The position numbers and the translations under genes are program-made. Positions 29,976-32,063 of a stretch of DNA of 32,063 bases are shown here, piece by piece. Origin of the DNA: Multifurca ochricompacta (Eukaryota; Basidiomycota; Agaricomycetes; Russulales; Russulaceae). How positions within the stretch are numbered: the first letter of the stretch is position 1; every line of letters starts with the position of its first letter. Under the pieces are notes generated by a model. That model saw nothing but the letters and a program-made list of their open reading frames with translations. It searched no databases and had not been told where the DNA came from. Location: NCBI GenBank assembly GCA_022496185.1, contig WTXG01000354.1, positions 1 to 32,063 on the forward strand, given 5' to 3'.

Positions 29976-31882
29976 ATGCCTCAAGGAACGCCATTTTATG
30001 GATTTATTCCGCCTTTCCCAATCCGGGTTGACGAGTTTGGTACCTCACCCGGACTCACAGCTATTCCAGCATTGCACCTCCTTTCACACACCCACTCCGA
30101 CCACGTCCTTGGGCTTTCCGCAAAGTCATTTGCGTCAACGATAATATGCTCTCAAGATGCCAAAGAGATGTTACTCAAGCATGAAGTGTACAGTGAACGC
30201 TCTCTGAGAGACGTCAATCTGCGTGATGAGGCGCGGCTGTCGAGAACGTTTGCTCATCTGCAGGTACCACCGCTATTTCAAGACGGTAAACTCGACTATT
30301 CGGGAAGTAAGGATTTACTGGTGTGTCAATTTTGCACGAAAATGGAGGGTTCTTTATTGAGGTATATTAGAGAACCCTCCCATTAAACACCCCTACAAAG
30401 ATCGAGCTGTATGATAACCAGACCATCACGCTCACACTCTTCGATGCCAATCACTGTCCTGGTGCTGTCATGTACTTTCCGTGTCAATTCGAAGCTGCGA
30501 GATTTGCTCAGTTCTGACTCGTCATTGTCAGGTTCCTCGTGGAAGGCTCTCAAGGCGCTGTTCTTCACACAGGAGACTTCCGCGCTGAGCCATGGTTTCT
30601 CGATGATATCCGTCGCAATCCATTTCTACAACCTTATCTCGCACCCCCAGAAATACAGAAAGACGCCGCACCAGGGGAGCGCAACAAAGAGTGTCAGGGG
30701 TTTGCTCTGTTTAAGACACTAGATACGATTTACCTCGACACTGCGTGCTTGCTCTCAACAAGTGAGGTACCTACCAAGGTAGCGCCCATCTTTCAGTGGA
30801 TATAGGGATTCTGATTGTTATGCCACCTTTCAGAGCGACGCAGTGCAAGGTTTAGTTTCTCTAATGGCTCTCTTCCCCCTGATACGACGTTCTTTATCAA
30901 CGCCTGGACGTGGGGCTATGAAGACATACTTCGCGCTGTTGCCCACTCTTTTCAAAGTCAGGTATGCGCCTTCGCTTTTTCGGCACCATGTGGACCGACA
31001 ACCATGCAGATCCATGTCGACCGCTACAAGTATACCGTTTATTCGCGCCTCACCGACCCCTTCTTGCGCTCGCTGGTTACTCCTGATGCGTCAAAAACGC
31101 GCTTCCACGCGTGCGAGCGCTTCAATCGTTGCCCACACGGCCGCGCAGACAATGCCGTGTACATCAACCCCATCACTATCAGCAGCGTTAAATGGGAGCA
31201 ATACCGCATTTTGACTGAGAGCAAACTGCGCGCGTCGCAGCCGGTATCCGTCCTGGTTCGTCCCCTATCCTCTTCCCTTCACACGTCATTTCCTCACAAT
31301 AGTTAATACGGCGCAGCTGGTACCGCTATCGCGTCACTCACCTCTTCACGAGCTCCGCGCATTTGTATCTCTATTCCGCCCGGCGCGCGTCGTACCAAAT
31401 ACGCTGGATCCGTCAATCCACGGCCTGGACGCGCTCTGTATCCCCCATCTTTTCGCAGGCTGCCTCTCGTCTTCCTCCTCTCTATCTTCCTCTTCGTTTG
31501 CTGAAGCTCTGGTTGAATGTGACATGGACATAGGAGGGATCATGGTGATGCGGCGATGCAGAACCTCGTTGGCGATGGTGCGGATGGCATTGCGCGTGCC
31601 TGGGTAGAATCTGGACGTAGGGAAGACAAGCTTGCCTTCGTGGAACCATTTCTGAGTGGCGCAGCGCGTGATATTATACGACGTGCACTTTGTCTGCCGC
31701 CTCTTCCCAACAAAAATAGCGATGGCAACGAGCGTGTAACAAGCATGCTGCAGCGCATGTACGATGCTCAGCGTATTAAGGCTTGTCGCGCCGAAAGAAG
31801 CGAGAGCGATGAGGACACAGGGTGGGACGAAGATGCACATGCGCGGACTGCGAGGATGTTGTTTGGGTCCCAGGAACAGTGA
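29976..31882 (+). pseudogene. SNM1/Artemis-like DNA repair nuclease gene (metallo-beta-lactamase/beta-CASP), with two single-base frameshifts
   Basis: Six exons: 29976-30320, 30371-30471, 30532-30778, 30834-30961, 31010-31255 and 31317-31882; introns 48-61 nt. The metal-binding motif HTHSDH is at residues 38-43, FDANHCPGAVM near 140-149 and HTGDF near 161-165. Next come YLDTACLLS, FFINAWTWGYEDI, HVDRYKYTVY, FHACERFNRC, VPLSRHSPLHELR and VSLFRPARVVPNTLDP, all expected of the DCLRE1 family that trims DNA ends in cross-link and break repair. The frame slips by one base at the five-C run 30875-30879 and again near 31541-31546. With one base more at each place the protein would be about 544 residues, and every splice phase agrees. 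Either the gene is freshly dead or the two homopolymer bases were lost in sequencing. Confidence 0.85.
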
Positions 31883-32063
31883 GCAGCGGAGTCCCAGGGG
31901 GTCTCCATAGCGCACTTGGAAGCCTCCAAGTCTTCACGAGGTAACACTTACTGGTTGAGGAAAGTAGAAGGAGGATACATCCATACCTAAGGCAGCTCTT
32001 CCCCAGCGTGTTCCTACGCCGCAGGTCTTGGAGTGCGGATCCCAGCAGGAGCCAGTAAAGAGT
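31883..32063. other. 3' flank of the nuclease gene
   Basis: A short remainder with no gene seen. The long - frame at 31346-31915 is a shadow of the nuclease exon. Confidence 0.4.

Noticed and set aside
31346..31915. 189-codon frame on the - strand
   Set aside because: It is the shadow of the nuclease's last exon, which has clear family motifs on +.

Overview
The window reads as genomic DNA of a filamentous basidiomycete, most likely an agaricomycete. The genes are cut by many 45-65 nt GT-AG introns. The families present are typical of that group: a Crinkler (CRN) NTPase, a FunK1 fungal-type kinase, a polyporopepsin-like aspartic protease, a fungal Na+/H+ antiporter, an SNM1/Artemis-like nuclease and introned hAT transposons. 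I see no bacterial operon features, rRNA, tRNA or CRISPR array. All spliced models were built by hand from splice consensus and reading frame.

Left arm (1-3048): a four-exon CRN gene on + that looks intact (289-2565), then about 470 bp without a gene.

Transposon nest (3033-13645): an ORF1-only non-LTR retroelement (3049-11990, 15-bp target-site duplication, poly(A) tail) was split by a 7.2-kb hAT element (3132-10368) that landed in the fourth codon of its ORF1. The split is proven by an exact 8-bp duplication, CCAATTGC. The hAT element carries a ten-exon transposase gene on -, broken by about four frameshifts and two stops, and a 5'-truncated LINE in its left arm. A 1.24-kb internally deleted relative of the same hAT family lies 2 kb away in opposite orientation (12401-13637, duplication GAGAGAAG).

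Middle (13646-18665): a directly repeated segment of about 0.6 kb (copy A around the small hAT, copy B at 16104-16705) flanks a decayed FunK1 kinase on -. The kinase is itself interrupted by a 414-bp third hAT element (14893-15306, duplication GGTGTGCA). Copy B lacks the hAT and so acts as an empty site. A 12-exon monocarboxylate-type MFS transporter on - follows (16790-18665).

Right arm (18666-32063): a gene-poor 2.3 kb, a nine-exon aspartic protease on + with a TATA box (20980-22739), a nine-exon Na+/H+ antiporter on - (23451-26735), a gene-poor 3.2 kb, and a six-exon SNM1/Artemis-like gene on + (29976-31882) that needs two single-base corrections to stay in frame.

The genes do not form one evident pathway. 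The coherent story is the layered transposon history, which sequence junctions date relative to each other, next to an apparently intact CRN gene, a family whose evolution has been linked to transposons.
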